Counted from the first letter of the stretch, positions 9,601-16,945 are shown. The stretch: DNA of 44,501 nt from Bifidobacterium breve (GCA_945878865.1 CAMCUD010000035.1:1-44501), one strand, 5' to 3'. Made by a program: numbers and translations. The notes: generated by a model from the letters alone, not told the origin.

Positions 9601-9672
9601 TTCGGCCTGAGCGCGTCGCAAGTCGGCTCCGTCGACACGCGGACGACGCTGCGGGTCCGGCCCGGGTCGTAG
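6616..9672 (+). CDS. Large secreted four-module repeat protein, paralog 3
   Basis: Encodes 1,018 residues from a GTG start with a strong upstream ribosome-binding site. The signal peptide ends near residue 32 (hydrophobic core, then AGA). The four-module plus basic C-terminal architecture is the same as in the two preceding genes, with module cysteines, LPxG-like openings and late TGC/PGC motifs at the module ends. Its C-terminal domain is the most diverged of the three. It ends in LRVRPGS, like the LRVRP endings of its paralogs, which suggests a conserved C-terminal tail. No enzyme motif, sortase signal or membrane anchor is visible. Function unknown. Confidence 0.85.
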   Translation: MSGLLGRGVLRCAPVVVACVLLVGVPTAGATVRVDQIVAKPITASSACSTKSTPTVDPQSGKYTDFCLALALNGGGDPELGGIPGLGDDAKNMTISLAPGQIGSPRAATTCSPSRFRSTNGCSNASQVGSVSAAVEGLVPLTESLLQGKVFNLDPEGTEAARLGLQIEVVLPGLPGVPAIKLESAIRLRADDGGLDATVANTPRDFLGIPIEMRRLGLRLWGSKADHPTMKEGFTSNPTDCSKPSVSRVRIESYRGDVTTASDSYTPTDCGSLKYSMTSDILTNHEADAPTFATAEIRVPAPSGNRVIAHVKEAELVLPEGFELSPTAASGAPLEGCTDEQFNRYDEGPVRCPAASEIGEVLFDSPVLLKGAIKGPIYLGMPAPGKKLRFFATAALGPQPDAVRVKLEAVATVDPVTGQVTTRMSGLPPVPFTLFQFTFRGGDNAIVASPRSCGTREQRTTATLFSGQPDVTTTSMISTDKGCTDPATFTPNLGAAANPTQAGADTAIITTLERPDKNARISSATVHLPPGLMGRLGAAAQCNLGDAASGNCPAETRVGGVTATAGPGPQPLKLGGDVYLTQGRDGDPAGLTITANATFGPIDLGKVVVPGRLKVRDADKGLDLVVENVPQRQEGISTSIRALEVRLDKPGFAVNATNCAPQQITAELGSDLGGSASVSAPYQATGCDKLPYAPKLTASLSGGAKEAAVNGHPGVATALTQAPGEANTKKVELKLPAGISIDSTRINRACPLTTFNAGGCPATSTLGKASATSPLLNDPLSGPVVMVNVPGAPLPELRIQLNGILPITLAGKITFASDQRLITTVEPVPDVPLSRFELSFNGGDESVLQAGKDLCADPNLSFDNTFVSQAGPTFQSKTLVDIPGCGPTATLKVSSVKAGRPALDLRVNGVRNRLRVVRLTLPKGMEFQRAATVRKRLRLSATGLPKGKKATVSVSGSSIRISVPSGVSAKTLRARIAKGGVRVSKRLRRASGRLSFGLSASQVGSVDTRTTLRVRPGS

Positions 9673-9683
9673 ATCCCCAGTCC

Positions 9684-9708
9684 ACGCCCGGGTCCGCCGG
9701 GTGGGCGT
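9684..9708. terminator. Short hairpin between converging genes
   Basis: CCCGG (9687-9691) and CCGGG (9697-9701) pair around 5 nt, with flanking ACG...CGT extending the stem imperfectly. It lies between the stop of paralog 3 and the stop of the minus-strand permease, so it may serve both. It is weaker than the other hairpins here. Confidence 0.35.
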
Positions 9709-10539
9709 CTACATGACGCTCATCCGGCGGAAGCGGCGCACGGCCAGCGGCACGCAGATCGCCAGCGCCGCCGCGCACCACAGGACGAGCGCGAGCTCGG
9801 GGTGCGCGAGCGGCCAGGCCCCGGTCTCGTGCACGCCGCCGGTGAGGTCGCGCATCGTCGCGACGAGCGTCGAGACCGGGTTGTACTCGCCGATCACCCG
9901 CGGCACGTCGGCCATCCCGGAGATCGGGACGAACGTCCCGGCCAGGAACGTCAGCGGGAACACGACGCAGAACACGATCCCCTGCACCGCGTCGGCCGAG
10001 CGGGCGAGGATGCCGAGCAGCACCCCGACCCACGTCACGGCGATGAGCGCGAGAAAGACGAGCGCGCCGAGCTCGAGCGCGTCGGCCACCGAGAGGTCCG
10101 GGCGCCAGCCCAGCACCAGGCCGAGCACGCCGACGACGGCCAGGCCGAGCATCGCCTCCAGCGCCTGGCTGAGCACCTGGGCCGAGAGCACCGACCACCG
10201 GCCGATCGGAAGGGAGCGGAAGCGGTCGACGACGCCGTCCTTCAGGTCGGTGGCGGTCGCCGTGCCCGTCCCCATGATCGAGAAGGCGAGCTGCTGGGCC
10301 AGCACACCGGGCAGCAGGTAGTCGACGTAGGACGTGCCGGGAACCTTCACGGCCGAGCCGAGCACGTAGAGGAACAGGACGATGAAGATGATCGGCTGGA
10401 TCGTCACGTCCACGAGCCGCTCGGGCACGCGCGGGATGGCGCGGAGGCTGCGGCCGGTCAGCAGCAGGGTCTCGCGCACGCCGCGCAGCAGGGCGGGGCC
10501 GCGCAGCGGCGGCGCGGCGGGAAGGGCGTGGGCGCTCAT
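9709..10539 (-). CDS. ABC-2 type (DrrB-like) exporter permease
   Basis: 276-residue integral membrane protein with an N-terminal cytoplasmic segment and about six hydrophobic spans, typical in length and pattern for DrrB/ABC-2 permeases. The hydrophobic segment ending in LAGTFVPISGM and the following IGEYNPVSTL stretch are characteristic of this family. Its ATG overlaps the stop of the upstream ATPase gene by 4 bp (ATGA), so the two are translationally coupled and form one transporter. The family exports drugs, antibiotics or lipids; the substrate cannot be read from sequence. A TetR gene lies divergently upstream and is the likely regulator. Confidence 0.88.
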   Translation of the reverse strand: MSAHALPAAPPLRGPALLRGVRETLLLTGRSLRAIPRVPERLVDVTIQPIIFIVLFLYVLGSAVKVPGTSYVDYLLPGVLAQQLAFSIMGTGTATATDLKDGVVDRFRSLPIGRWSVLSAQVLSQALEAMLGLAVVGVLGLVLGWRPDLSVADALELGALVFLALIAVTWVGVLLGILARSADAVQGIVFCVVFPLTFLAGTFVPISGMADVPRVIGEYNPVSTLVATMRDLTGGVHETGAWPLAHPELALVLWCAAALAICVPLAVRRFRRMSVM

Positions 10540-11519
10540 GCTGCCACCTCCTGGGCGATGTCGTCGGGGCTGGTCTCGTGGGCGGCGTGGCCGGTCAGCG
10601 CGAGGAACGCGTCGTCGAGCGTCGGGCGGCGCAGGGCGACCTCGTCGACGGGCACGCCGAGATCCCGGACGGCGGCGGCGACGTCCGTGAGGTCGCGTGC
10701 CGCGTCGGGCGCGGGGATCGAGATCGTGCGGGACTCGTGGGCGACTTCCAGCGAGAAGCGGCGCTCCAGCGCGCCCGTGAGCGCGTCGAGCGCGGCGGCA
10801 TCCGGAGCGATGACGTCGACGCGCTGGTCGCCCACGCGCGCCTTCAGCTCGCCCGGCGTGCCCGCGGCGACCTCGCGGCCGCGGTCGATGAGCACGATCC
10901 GGTCGGCCAGCTCGTCGGCCTCCTCGAGGTACTGCGTGGTGAGCAGGACGGTCACGCCCTGGGCGACGAGGTCACGCACCGCGGACCAGACGGCCTGGCG
11001 GCTGCGCGGATCGAGCCCTGTGGTCGGCTCGTCGAGGACGAGCAGGCCCGGCTGGGCGACGAGGCTCGCGGCGAGATCGACGCGCCTGCGCTGACCGCCG
11101 GAGAGCGAGCCGACCTGGCGCGAGGCGAACTCACCGGCGTCGAAGCGCTCCAGCAGCTCGTCGGCGATGCGGCGGGCGGCGGCCCGGCCGTGGCCGCGCA
11201 GGGCGGCGATGAGCACGAGGTTCTCCCGTGCCGTGAGGTGTTTGTCGAGCGCGGCGAACTGGCCGGTGAGGGCAAGCTCGCGGCGGACCGCATCCCCTTC
11301 GGCCACGACGTCGTGGCCGAGCACGCGAGCCGAGCCCTCCGTGGGGGCGACGAGCGTGGCGAGCATGCGGACGGTGGTGGTCTTCCCAGCGCCGTTGGGG
11401 CCGAGGAGCGCGACGACGGTGCCGCGCTCGACCCGCAGGTCGAGGGCGTCGACGGCGGTGAAGCCGCCGTAGCGCTTGGTGAGGCCGTCGGCTTCGACGG
11501 CGGGCGGCAATTCGTTCAT
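10536..11519 (-). CDS. ABC exporter ATPase, DrrA-like
   Basis: 327 residues. Walker A GPNGAGKTT at 40-48, signature LSGGQ at 139-143, Walker B LLVLDEP at 159-165. The C-terminal ~100 residues extend beyond the nucleotide-binding domain as in DrrA/daunorubicin-resistance ATPases. It is first gene of the two-gene exporter operon and energises the downstream permease. The ATG at 11519 lies 8 nt after a TACTTT hexamer (minus strand, 11528-11533), so the transcript probably has almost no leader. The palindromes in the divergent gap to the TetR gene overlap this promoter, consistent with repression. Confidence 0.9.
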   Translation of the reverse strand: MNELPPAVEADGLTKRYGGFTAVDALDLRVERGTVVALLGPNGAGKTTTVRMLATLVAPTEGSARVLGHDVVAEGDAVRRELALTGQFAALDKHLTARENLVLIAALRGHGRAAARRIADELLERFDAGEFASRQVGSLSGGQRRRVDLAASLVAQPGLLVLDEPTTGLDPRSRQAVWSAVRDLVAQGVTVLLTTQYLEEADELADRIVLIDRGREVAAGTPGELKARVGDQRVDVIAPDAAALDALTGALERRFSLEVAHESRTISIPAPDAARDLTDVAAAVRDLGVPVDEVALRRPTLDDAFLALTGHAAHETSPDDIAQEVAA

Positions 11520-11531
11520 GGGGCGTAAAAG

Positions 11532-11567
11532 TACAGTGGCTGAAAAGTTTCTGCAACTGTAGCCACT
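11532..11567. promoter_or_regulatory. Nested inverted repeats between drrAB-like operon and tetR
   Basis: Several inverted repeats share one region: TACAGT (11532-11537)/ACTGTA (11556-11561), AGTT (11546-11549)/AACT (11555-11558) and AGTGGCT (11535-11541)/AGCCACT (11561-11567). They lie between the -10 hexamers of the two divergent genes (TACTTT, minus, 11528-11533; TAGCCT, plus, 11570-11575). Inferred to be the binding site of the adjacent TetR protein. Confidence 0.55.
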
Positions 11568-11581
11568 GATAGCCTGGACGT

Positions 11582-12490
11582 GTGGCCCAGAAGGACGCCC
11601 AGAACGACTTCTCCATCGAGCGCTACCGGCGGCTCTCCCACCGGCTGCGCGGGGCCTGGGAGCACGAGGCCGATCCGGGCGAGGGGCTGCGCGAGCGCAA
11701 GAAGCGCCTCACACGGCAGGAGATCTCCGACATCGCCACCTGGATGTTCTGCGACCGCGGGTTCGAGCACGTCTCGGTCAGCGAGATCGCTGCGGAGGCC
11801 GGCGTGTCGGAGAAGACCGTCTACAACTACTTCCCGTCCAAGGAGCTGCTCGTCTTCGACCAGGTCGACGAGACCGAAGCCGCGATCGTCGCCGCAATGC
11901 GCGACCGCCCACCGGGCACCTCCCCGACCGACGCCATGGTCGCCACCATCGACACGTGGAGCGGGCGGCTCGTCGGCATCCCCGACGAGCTCCGCGGGAT
12001 GCGCCTGCGGTTCCGCGAGATGATCACCGAGTCCCCAGCACTCGTGGCGTTCCGGCGCCAGATCAGCGACCGCTTCGTCGACGTCATCGCCGACGCACTC
12101 AGCGAGGCCGCGGAGATCAACCCGCGCGACCCCGAGCCGAGGATGGCGGCGATGGCGTTGGCTTCGCTGTACGAGATCTACCACGCCTCCGACGACCGTC
12201 ACCTGCGCGAGGGCCTGTGGGGCGACGAGCTCCATCAGGCCGTCATGGACGACGTGCGCCGGGCCGCGCGCCTGCTCGACACAGGCCTGTGGTCATTCAA
12301 CGTCGTCGTGCAGGGCGTGAAGACCAAACGCGACCTCGTCGATGCCTCGAAGGCCGCCCGCGACGCGCAGAAGCTCATCGCCGAGACGCTGCGCCAGGCG
12401 CGCAACGCCTGGCGGGACACGCTGCGCGAGGAGATGCAGGCGCGGCACGAGACCGCGCGCCGCGGGCGCGGCCGCCGGCCTAGAGGGTGA
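11582..12490 (+). CDS. TetR-family regulator, long form
   Basis: 302 residues from GTG, against about 200 for a usual TetR protein. An N-terminal extension of about 40 residues precedes a clear TetR helix-turn-helix (about residues 45-90, with a VSVSEIAAEAGVSEKTVYNYF core). The ligand-binding region follows, and a basic arginine-rich tail ends the protein. The GTG lies 6 nt after TAGCCT (11570-11575) with no ribosome-binding site, indicating a leaderless transcript. It is divergent from the DrrAB-like exporter and probably represses it and itself. The last 11 bp overlap the end of the converging gene on the other strand. Confidence 0.85.
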   Translation: MAQKDAQNDFSIERYRRLSHRLRGAWEHEADPGEGLRERKKRLTRQEISDIATWMFCDRGFEHVSVSEIAAEAGVSEKTVYNYFPSKELLVFDQVDETEAAIVAAMRDRPPGTSPTDAMVATIDTWSGRLVGIPDELRGMRLRFREMITESPALVAFRRQISDRFVDVIADALSEAAEINPRDPEPRMAAMALASLYEIYHASDDRHLREGLWGDELHQAVMDDVRRAARLLDTGLWSFNVVVQGVKTKRDLVDASKAARDAQKLIAETLRQARNAWRDTLREEMQARHETARRGRGRRPRG

Positions 12491-13421
12491 CGGTGGAGGC
12501 GGGCACCCGCCCGTCGCGCACCGCCTCATAGGCCGCGATCGCCACGCCGAGATCCTGGATGGCCAGGCCCGTCGAGTCGAAGAGCGTCGTCTCGTCGTCG
12601 TCCACGCGTCCCGTGGCGTCCCCCGCGAGCACCGCGCCAAGGTCGGTGACGTCCTCACGCGTGACGACGCCCGCCTCCACGGCGCCGGTCAGCTCGCCGC
12701 CGTGCGAGGCCTGGGCCCACTCGTCGCAGAACAGACGGCACGCGCGCACCGCGTCGATCTCGGCCTCGGCTTTCCCGGGCCCGTCGGCGCCGAGCATGTT
12801 CAGATGCGCGCCGGGGCGGACCTGGCCGGCCGCGAGCACGATCTCGTGGCCCGGGGTCACGAAGCAGAGGACGTCGCAGTCGGAGGGATCGGCGTCGGCG
12901 TCCCACCCGAGCTCCTCGGCGAGCCCCGCCGCCGCACGTGGATCCGGATCCGCGCAGACACCCGGGCCGTAGCCGGCGGCGACCATGCAGCGGGCCGCCC
13001 ATGTGCCGTGCAGGCCGCAGCCGATCACGCCGACCGTCGCGGCGTCCTCACGCGCGAGCGCGTCCGCGGCCACGGCGGCCACCGCGCCCGTACGCAACGC
13101 GGTCACCGCGCGCGCGTCGATGATGGCCAGGGGGACGCCGGTCTCGGCGTCGCTGAGCACGAGGACGCCGCTGACCGTCGGCAGCCCCTTCGCCGGGTTG
13201 CCCGGAAACGACGTGATCCACTTGACCATCGCGTAGCCGCCGCCGAGCGCCGGCATCGCGCGGAAGTCGCCGGCAGGGTAGTTCTCGACGTAGACCTTGC
13301 TCGGCATCGTCCACTCGCCGTCGTGGTGACGCAGGAACGCATCGCGCGTCGCCTCGATCGCCCCCGTGGGCGAGACGGCGGCGAGGACGGTGTCGTGGTC
13401 CAGCAGGGCGAGCTCGGGCAT
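12480..13421 (-). CDS. Ornithine cyclodeaminase / mu-crystallin family protein
   Basis: 313 residues from ATG at 13421. The start is supported by TAGATT (minus, 13429-13434) 7 nt upstream; a longer frame to 13769 exists but runs across the promoter of the divergent DGPF gene. Family features are an N-terminal substrate domain with MPSKVY and a YAMVKWI segment, an RTGA motif, then a Rossmann nucleotide-binding loop (VGVIGCGLHG). Members include ornithine cyclodeaminase, alanine dehydrogenase, ketimine reductases and siderophore or diaminopropionate enzymes; the specific substrate is not decidable here. It stands alone on its strand. Confidence 0.82.
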   Translation of the reverse strand: MPELALLDHDTVLAAVSPTGAIEATRDAFLRHHDGEWTMPSKVYVENYPAGDFRAMPALGGGYAMVKWITSFPGNPAKGLPTVSGVLVLSDAETGVPLAIIDARAVTALRTGAVAAVAADALAREDAATVGVIGCGLHGTWAARCMVAAGYGPGVCADPDPRAAAGLAEELGWDADADPSDCDVLCFVTPGHEIVLAAGQVRPGAHLNMLGADGPGKAEAEIDAVRACRLFCDEWAQASHGGELTGAVEAGVVTREDVTDLGAVLAGDATGRVDDDETTLFDSTGLAIQDLGVAIAAYEAVRDGRVPASTVTL

Positions 13422-13481
13422 GGCGCCGAATCTACCCACCACTCTCGGATGCGAGCGTGAACGCGCCAGATGTATCCGCGG

Positions 13482-13510
13482 TGTCCTTCCGCTCCGCTGC
13501 CCTGCGACGT
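13482..13510 (+). promoter_or_regulatory. Possible ECF-type promoter of the DGPF / sigma operon
   Basis: TGTCCT (13482-13487), a 17-nt spacer, then CGACGT (13505-13510), followed by GGAGG (13531-13535) before the ATG at 13545. The TGTC/CGAC pairing resembles ECF-type promoters and could mark autoregulation by the downstream sigma factor. It is a single instance, so support is weak. Confidence 0.3.
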
Positions 13511-13544
13511 AGGGATGAGACCACGACCCCGGAGGCTCACCACC

Positions 13545-13898
13545 ATGCAGTACATGCTTCTCATCTACGGCGACCCCGCCGCCGGCCCCGCACCGGATTC
13601 CCCCGAAGCCGCGGCCGAGTTCGGCCGCTGGATGGCCTACAGCCAGGAGATGGCCGAGGTCACCGTGGCGGGCGCGCCGCTCGAGCCGGTACCCACCGCG
13701 ACGACCGTGCGCCTGCGCGACGGCGAGACGCTGCTCAGCGACGGGCCGTTCGCCGAGACGAAGGAACACCTCGGCGGGTACTACATCATCGACGTCCCGG
13801 ATCTCGACACCGCGCTGGCGTGGGCGGCGAAGGCGCCCAACGCGTCGTACGGCTCGGTCGAGGTCCGTCCCGTCATGCAGATCCCGATGGAGGCCTGA
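13545..13898 (+). CDS. DGPF-domain (YCII-related) protein 1
   Basis: 117 residues. The ATG at 13545 is preceded by GGAGG 9 nt upstream and gives the normal family start (MQYMLLIYGD). The defining DGPFAETKE motif lies near residue 67, followed by the GGYYIID strand. YCII/DGPF proteins are small ferredoxin-like alpha/beta barrel dimers of uncertain chemistry. They are typically encoded beside ECF42-type sigma factors, exactly as here. Its stop lies 3 bp before the start of the second DGPF gene. Confidence 0.88.
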   Translation: MQYMLLIYGDPAAGPAPDSPEAAAEFGRWMAYSQEMAEVTVAGAPLEPVPTATTVRLRDGETLLSDGPFAETKEHLGGYYIIDVPDLDTALAWAAKAPNASYGSVEVRPVMQIPMEA

Positions 13899-13901
13899 GC
13901 G

Positions 13902-14264
13902 ATGGACGTCATGCTGCTCATCTACCTCGACCCCGCGAAGATGCCGGCGGCCGACAGCCCCGAGCTGCTCGCCGACCGCGAGGTGTGGACCCGCGTCACG
14001 CAGGAGATGGCCGACGCCGGCGTGCTCCGCGGCGGAGCACCGCTCGACGACACCACGGCGGCGCAGACCGTCCGCGTCGCCGACGGTGACGCGTTCGTCA
14101 CCGACGGCCCGTTCGCCGAGACGAAGGAGATCCTCGGCGGCTACTACCTCCTCGAGGTCGAGTCGCTCGAGGAGGCGGCCGCATGGGCGAAGAAGCTCCC
14201 GAACGTCAACCGCGGCTCGGTGGAGGTCCGGCGCGTGCTGCCCGCGCCGCCGCCACAGCGGTGA
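13902..14264 (+). CDS. DGPF-domain (YCII-related) protein 2
   Basis: 120 residues, paralogous to the preceding gene (MLLIYLDP start, DGPFAETKE, GGYYLLEVES, then NRGSVEVRRV). It ends in a proline-rich tail. The stop codon TGA overlaps the GTG start of the sigma factor gene (GTGA), so the two are translationally coupled. The pair probably arose by local duplication. Function is unknown beyond the family association with ECF42 regulation. Confidence 0.88.
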   Translation: MDVMLLIYLDPAKMPAADSPELLADREVWTRVTQEMADAGVLRGGAPLDDTTAAQTVRVADGDAFVTDGPFAETKEILGGYYLLEVESLEEAAAWAKKLPNVNRGSVEVRRVLPAPPPQR

Positions 14265-15481
14265 CGAGCGACCACGCCATCGAGGCGGCGTTCCGCGAGG
14301 AGGCGCCGGCGGTCCTCGCGACGCTCATCCGCCAGGTCGGCGACTTCGGCCTGGCGGAGGATGCGCTGCAGGACGCGTTCGCCGCGGCCGTCGCAAGCTG
14401 GCGGCGCGACGGCATCCCCGAACGGCCCGGCGCGTGGATCACGACGATCGCGCGCCGGCGGGCGATCGACCGGCTGCGCCGTGAACGCGGGCAGGCCGAC
14501 CGGATCGCGGCGCTGCAGCGGCTCAGCGAGCTCGACACGCGCGACGACGATCCCATGGATGCGCCCGCGGTCACCGACGATCAGCTGCGGCTGATCTTCA
14601 CGTGCTGCCACCCCGCCCTGGCGATGGAGGCGCGGGTCGGCCTGACCCTGCGCGCGCTCGGCGGCCTGACCACCGCCGAGGTCGCCCGCGCGCTGCTCGT
14701 CTCCGAGGCCGCGATGGCACGACGCCTCACCCGCGCGAAGCAGAAGATCGCCGCGGCGGGGATCCCCTACCGCGTGCCCGACCACGACGAGCTGCCCGAG
14801 CGTCTGCGCGGCGTGCTCGCCGTGGTCTATCTCGTGTTCAACGAGGGCTACGCGGCCGCGAGCGGCGACCGGCTCGTGCGCGGGGAGCTGTGCGGCGAGG
14901 CGATCCGGCTCGGGCGGCTCCTCGTGCGGCTCATGCCCGACGACGCCGAGACCGAGGGACTGCTCGCGCTCATGCTGCTGCAGGACGCGCGCCGCGGCGC
15001 CCGCGTGGACGACCACGGCGCGTACGTCCCGCTCGACGCACAGGACCGGTCGCGGTGGGACGCCGGGCGCCTGGCGGAGGGGCGCACGGCGCTCGACCGC
15101 GCGCTCTCGCGCGGCACGCCCGGGCCGTACCAGCTGCAGGCCGCGATCGCGGCGCTGCACTGCGCGGACACGGCCGACTGGCCGCAGATCGCCGCGCTGT
15201 ACGGCGAGCTGGCCCGCGTGGCGCCGTCGCCCGTCGTCGAGCTCAACCGCGCGGTGGCCGTGATGTTCGCCGGAGGCGACGGCCTTGCGGTGCTCGCGCC
15301 GCTGCTCGCCGATGCGCGGCTGGCCGACTACCAGCCGCTGCATGCCGCCCACGCGGAGATGCTGCGCCGCGCCGGGGACCGCGTCGGCGCGGACATTGCC
15401 TACGCCCGGGCGATCACGCTGAGCGGCAACGCGGTCGAGCGCGCGGAGCTCGAACGCCGCCGCGCCGCGCTGGCCACCTGA
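14261..15481 (+). CDS. ECF sigma factor with C-terminal extension, ECF42-like
   Basis: 406 residues from the GTG that overlaps the preceding stop. Regions sigma-2 (about residues 8-80, with GDFGLAEDALQDAFAAA and PGAWITTIARRRAIDRLRR) and sigma-4 (about 105-165, with ALGGLTTAEVARALLVSEA) are followed by about 230 residues containing VYLVFNEGY, LLALMLLQDARR and LNRAVAV. That extension is typical of ECF42-type factors, which lack a classical anti-sigma partner and are encoded with DGPF proteins. The extension is thought to regulate activity. The three-gene operon is closed by a strong hairpin. Confidence 0.9.
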   Translation: MTSDHAIEAAFREEAPAVLATLIRQVGDFGLAEDALQDAFAAAVASWRRDGIPERPGAWITTIARRRAIDRLRRERGQADRIAALQRLSELDTRDDDPMDAPAVTDDQLRLIFTCCHPALAMEARVGLTLRALGGLTTAEVARALLVSEAAMARRLTRAKQKIAAAGIPYRVPDHDELPERLRGVLAVVYLVFNEGYAAASGDRLVRGELCGEAIRLGRLLVRLMPDDAETEGLLALMLLQDARRGARVDDHGAYVPLDAQDRSRWDAGRLAEGRTALDRALSRGTPGPYQLQAAIAALHCADTADWPQIAALYGELARVAPSPVVELNRAVAVMFAGGDGLAVLAPLLADARLADYQPLHAAHAEMLRRAGDRVGADIAYARAITLSGNAVERAELERRRAALAT

Positions 15482-15491
15482 CCCCCCACCC

Positions 15492-15543
15492 CGCCGAACG
15501 TCGAAATGTTGTCGCTCTGGCGACATCTCCTCGACGTTCGGCG
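15492..15543. terminator. Bidirectional terminator between sigma factor and reductase genes
   Basis: Perfect 13-bp arms CGCCGAACGTCGA (15492-15504) and TCGACGTTCGGCG (15531-15543), with a nested TGTCGC (15510-15515)/GCGACA (15520-15525) stem inside. It lies between two converging gene ends. Confidence 0.7.
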
Positions 15544-15554
15544 TCCCCCGGGGG

Positions 15555-16145
15555 TCAGCGGCGGTGGACGGCGAAGGCGAAGGTGCGGCCCTGGCCGAGG
15601 ACGATCGCGTTGCGGATCCACACGCACGCGAGGTGCTCGAGGTCGCGCGCGGCGGCGAGCGGCCCCGCGTCGACGGCGTCGAAGCCGATCTCCGCGGCCA
15701 GCCCCAGGACCACCGTCTTGGCCTCGGCGTCGTCGGCGGCGACGAACATCGCCGCCGGCCCGGCGGGATACGCCGGGTCGGCCATGTTCTCCGCGCCCGT
15801 GGTGTTGAAGGCCTTGACGAGGCGCGTGCTGCCCGACCACCGCGCGAGGCGCTCGGCGCCCGACTCCGTCCGGGCGCGCTCCTCGTCGCCGGACATCGGG
15901 GTGAGCGGGTTGGCGGCGTCGACGACCACCGCCGTCCCGACGTCGAGGCCGGTGAAGACCTCCTCGACCGCTCCGAACGGCAGGGCGTTGATGACGACCG
16001 CCGCGCCCTCGACCGCCTCGGCGAACGACCGCCGGTCCGCGCCGTCGGGCGCGCGCACGCCGTAGACGACGTCGTGGCCGGCCGCAGCGAAGCGCCCGCC
16101 GAGCGTCGTCCCCACCGTGCCGGCGCCGATGATCGCGATGCGCAT
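15555..16145 (-). CDS. NADPH-dependent F420 reductase-like dinucleotide-binding protein
   Basis: 196 residues. The N-terminal Rossmann loop IIGAGTVGTTLG is followed by a GHDVVYGVR segment. The strand-turn VVDAANPLT and the VKAFNTTGAENM motif are typical of the F420-oxidoreductase/NADP-binding group (PF03807 type). Related proteins reduce NADP with F420H2 or act as ketol or pyrroline reductase-like enzymes, so the exact substrate is open. Its ATG lies 2 bp after the stop of the DJ-1-like gene upstream, so both are probably on one transcript. Confidence 0.8.
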   Translation of the reverse strand: MRIAIIGAGTVGTTLGGRFAAAGHDVVYGVRAPDGADRRSFAEAVEGAAVVINALPFGAVEEVFTGLDVGTAVVVDAANPLTPMSGDEERARTESGAERLARWSGSTRLVKAFNTTGAENMADPAYPAGPAAMFVAADDAEAKTVVLGLAAEIGFDAVDAGPLAAARDLEHLACVWIRNAIVLGQGRTFAFAVHRR

Positions 16146-16147
16146 GC

Positions 16148-16894
16148 TCAGACTCCCAGTGCCTCGATGACGAGCCGCGCCGCCGCGGCCCCTGAGTACT
16201 GCTGTTGCCCGGTGATGAGGTTGCCATCACGCACGGCGTGCGCCTTGAACCGCGACTGCACGAGGAAGTTCGTGTTCGGCAGCTTGCGCGCCTCCTCCTC
16301 GATCCAGAACGGCTGGATCTTCTGCCCGACGAACTCGTCGGCGAAGCGCTCCTCACTGTCGGCGAAGCCCGTCCAGCTCAGGCCGTCGACGACGAGCGAG
16401 CCGTCGGCCTTCGTGGCCTCGAGCAGCACGCAGGTGGCGTGGCAGACGATCGCCGTCGGCTTCCCCGACGCAGAGAACGCGCGGACGAGCCCCAGGACCT
16501 CGTCGTTGCCGCGGAAGGTGATCATCGGCCCCTGGCCGCCGACGAGGAAGACCGCGTCGAAGTCCTCCGGGTCGACGTCCGCGAGCGCCGTGGTCGTCTC
16601 GAGCAGCGCCGCATGCGCGGGGCTCTTCTTGAAGCCCAGGCTGATCAGGTCGTGCGCCGAGTAGCCGGACTCGTCCTCGGGGTCGCTGAAGCCGTCGGCC
16701 ACCAGCGCGCCGCCCTGCGGGCTGGCGATCGTCACGTCGTACCCGCGCTCGGTGAACTCCCAGTACGGGTGCGTGAGCTCGGCCCACCAGAAGCCGACCG
16801 GCCACCCCGTCTGGGGGGACACGGCGGGATTCGAGGCGACGATGAGCACGCGCTTTGGCGCTTCGGGGTGGAGGACGTCGATGGCGGCAGGCAT
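16148..16894 (-). CDS. DJ-1/PfpI-family (type 1 glutamine amidotransferase-like) protein
   Basis: 248 residues from ATG at 16894; a TTG at 16906 in the same frame is less likely because it falls in the probable -10 region. The fold is recognisable from VLIVASNPAV, the GFWWAELTHPY segment and FLVGGQGPM. The nucleophile elbow AIVCHATC carries the family's reactive cysteine (C151) followed by H152. Relatives include Hsp31-like glyoxalases/deglycases and stress proteins. A TTGCAT and TATTGA (minus, 16903-16908) promoter lies in the gap shared with the divergent TetR gene. It is first gene of a two-gene operon. Confidence 0.83.
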   Translation of the reverse strand: MPAAIDVLHPEAPKRVLIVASNPAVSPQTGWPVGFWWAELTHPYWEFTERGYDVTIASPQGGALVADGFSDPEDESGYSAHDLISLGFKKSPAHAALLETTTALADVDPEDFDAVFLVGGQGPMITFRGNDEVLGLVRAFSASGKPTAIVCHATCVLLEATKADGSLVVDGLSWTGFADSEERFADEFVGQKIQPFWIEEEARKLPNTNFLVQSRFKAHAVRDGNLITGQQQYSGAAAARLVIEALGV

Positions 16895-16904
16895 GGCCAA
16901 TATC

Positions 16905-16925
16905 AATACAACACTGTTCCGTATT
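16905..16925. promoter_or_regulatory. Candidate TetR operator between DJ-1-like gene and tetR2
   Basis: AATAC (16905-16909) and GTATT (16921-16925) form an inverted repeat, with an inner AC-T-GT match at the centre (7 of 10 base pairs). It overlaps the DJ-1 promoter and precedes the TetR -10 (TACGAT, 16934-16939). Inferred operator of the adjacent TetR protein. Confidence 0.45.
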
Positions 16926-16945
16926 TATGCAAGTACGATGGCGCG

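Noticed and set aside
198-9672. CRISPR or tandem short-repeat array
   Set aside because: The repeated signal is at protein-module scale (about 160-200 residues), with no short regularly spaced DNA repeats.
12480-13769. Extended 429-residue form of the ornithine cyclodeaminase-like protein
   Set aside because: The extra N-terminus crosses the divergent DGPF promoter and has no similarity to the family; ATG 13421 has a matching -10 hexamer.
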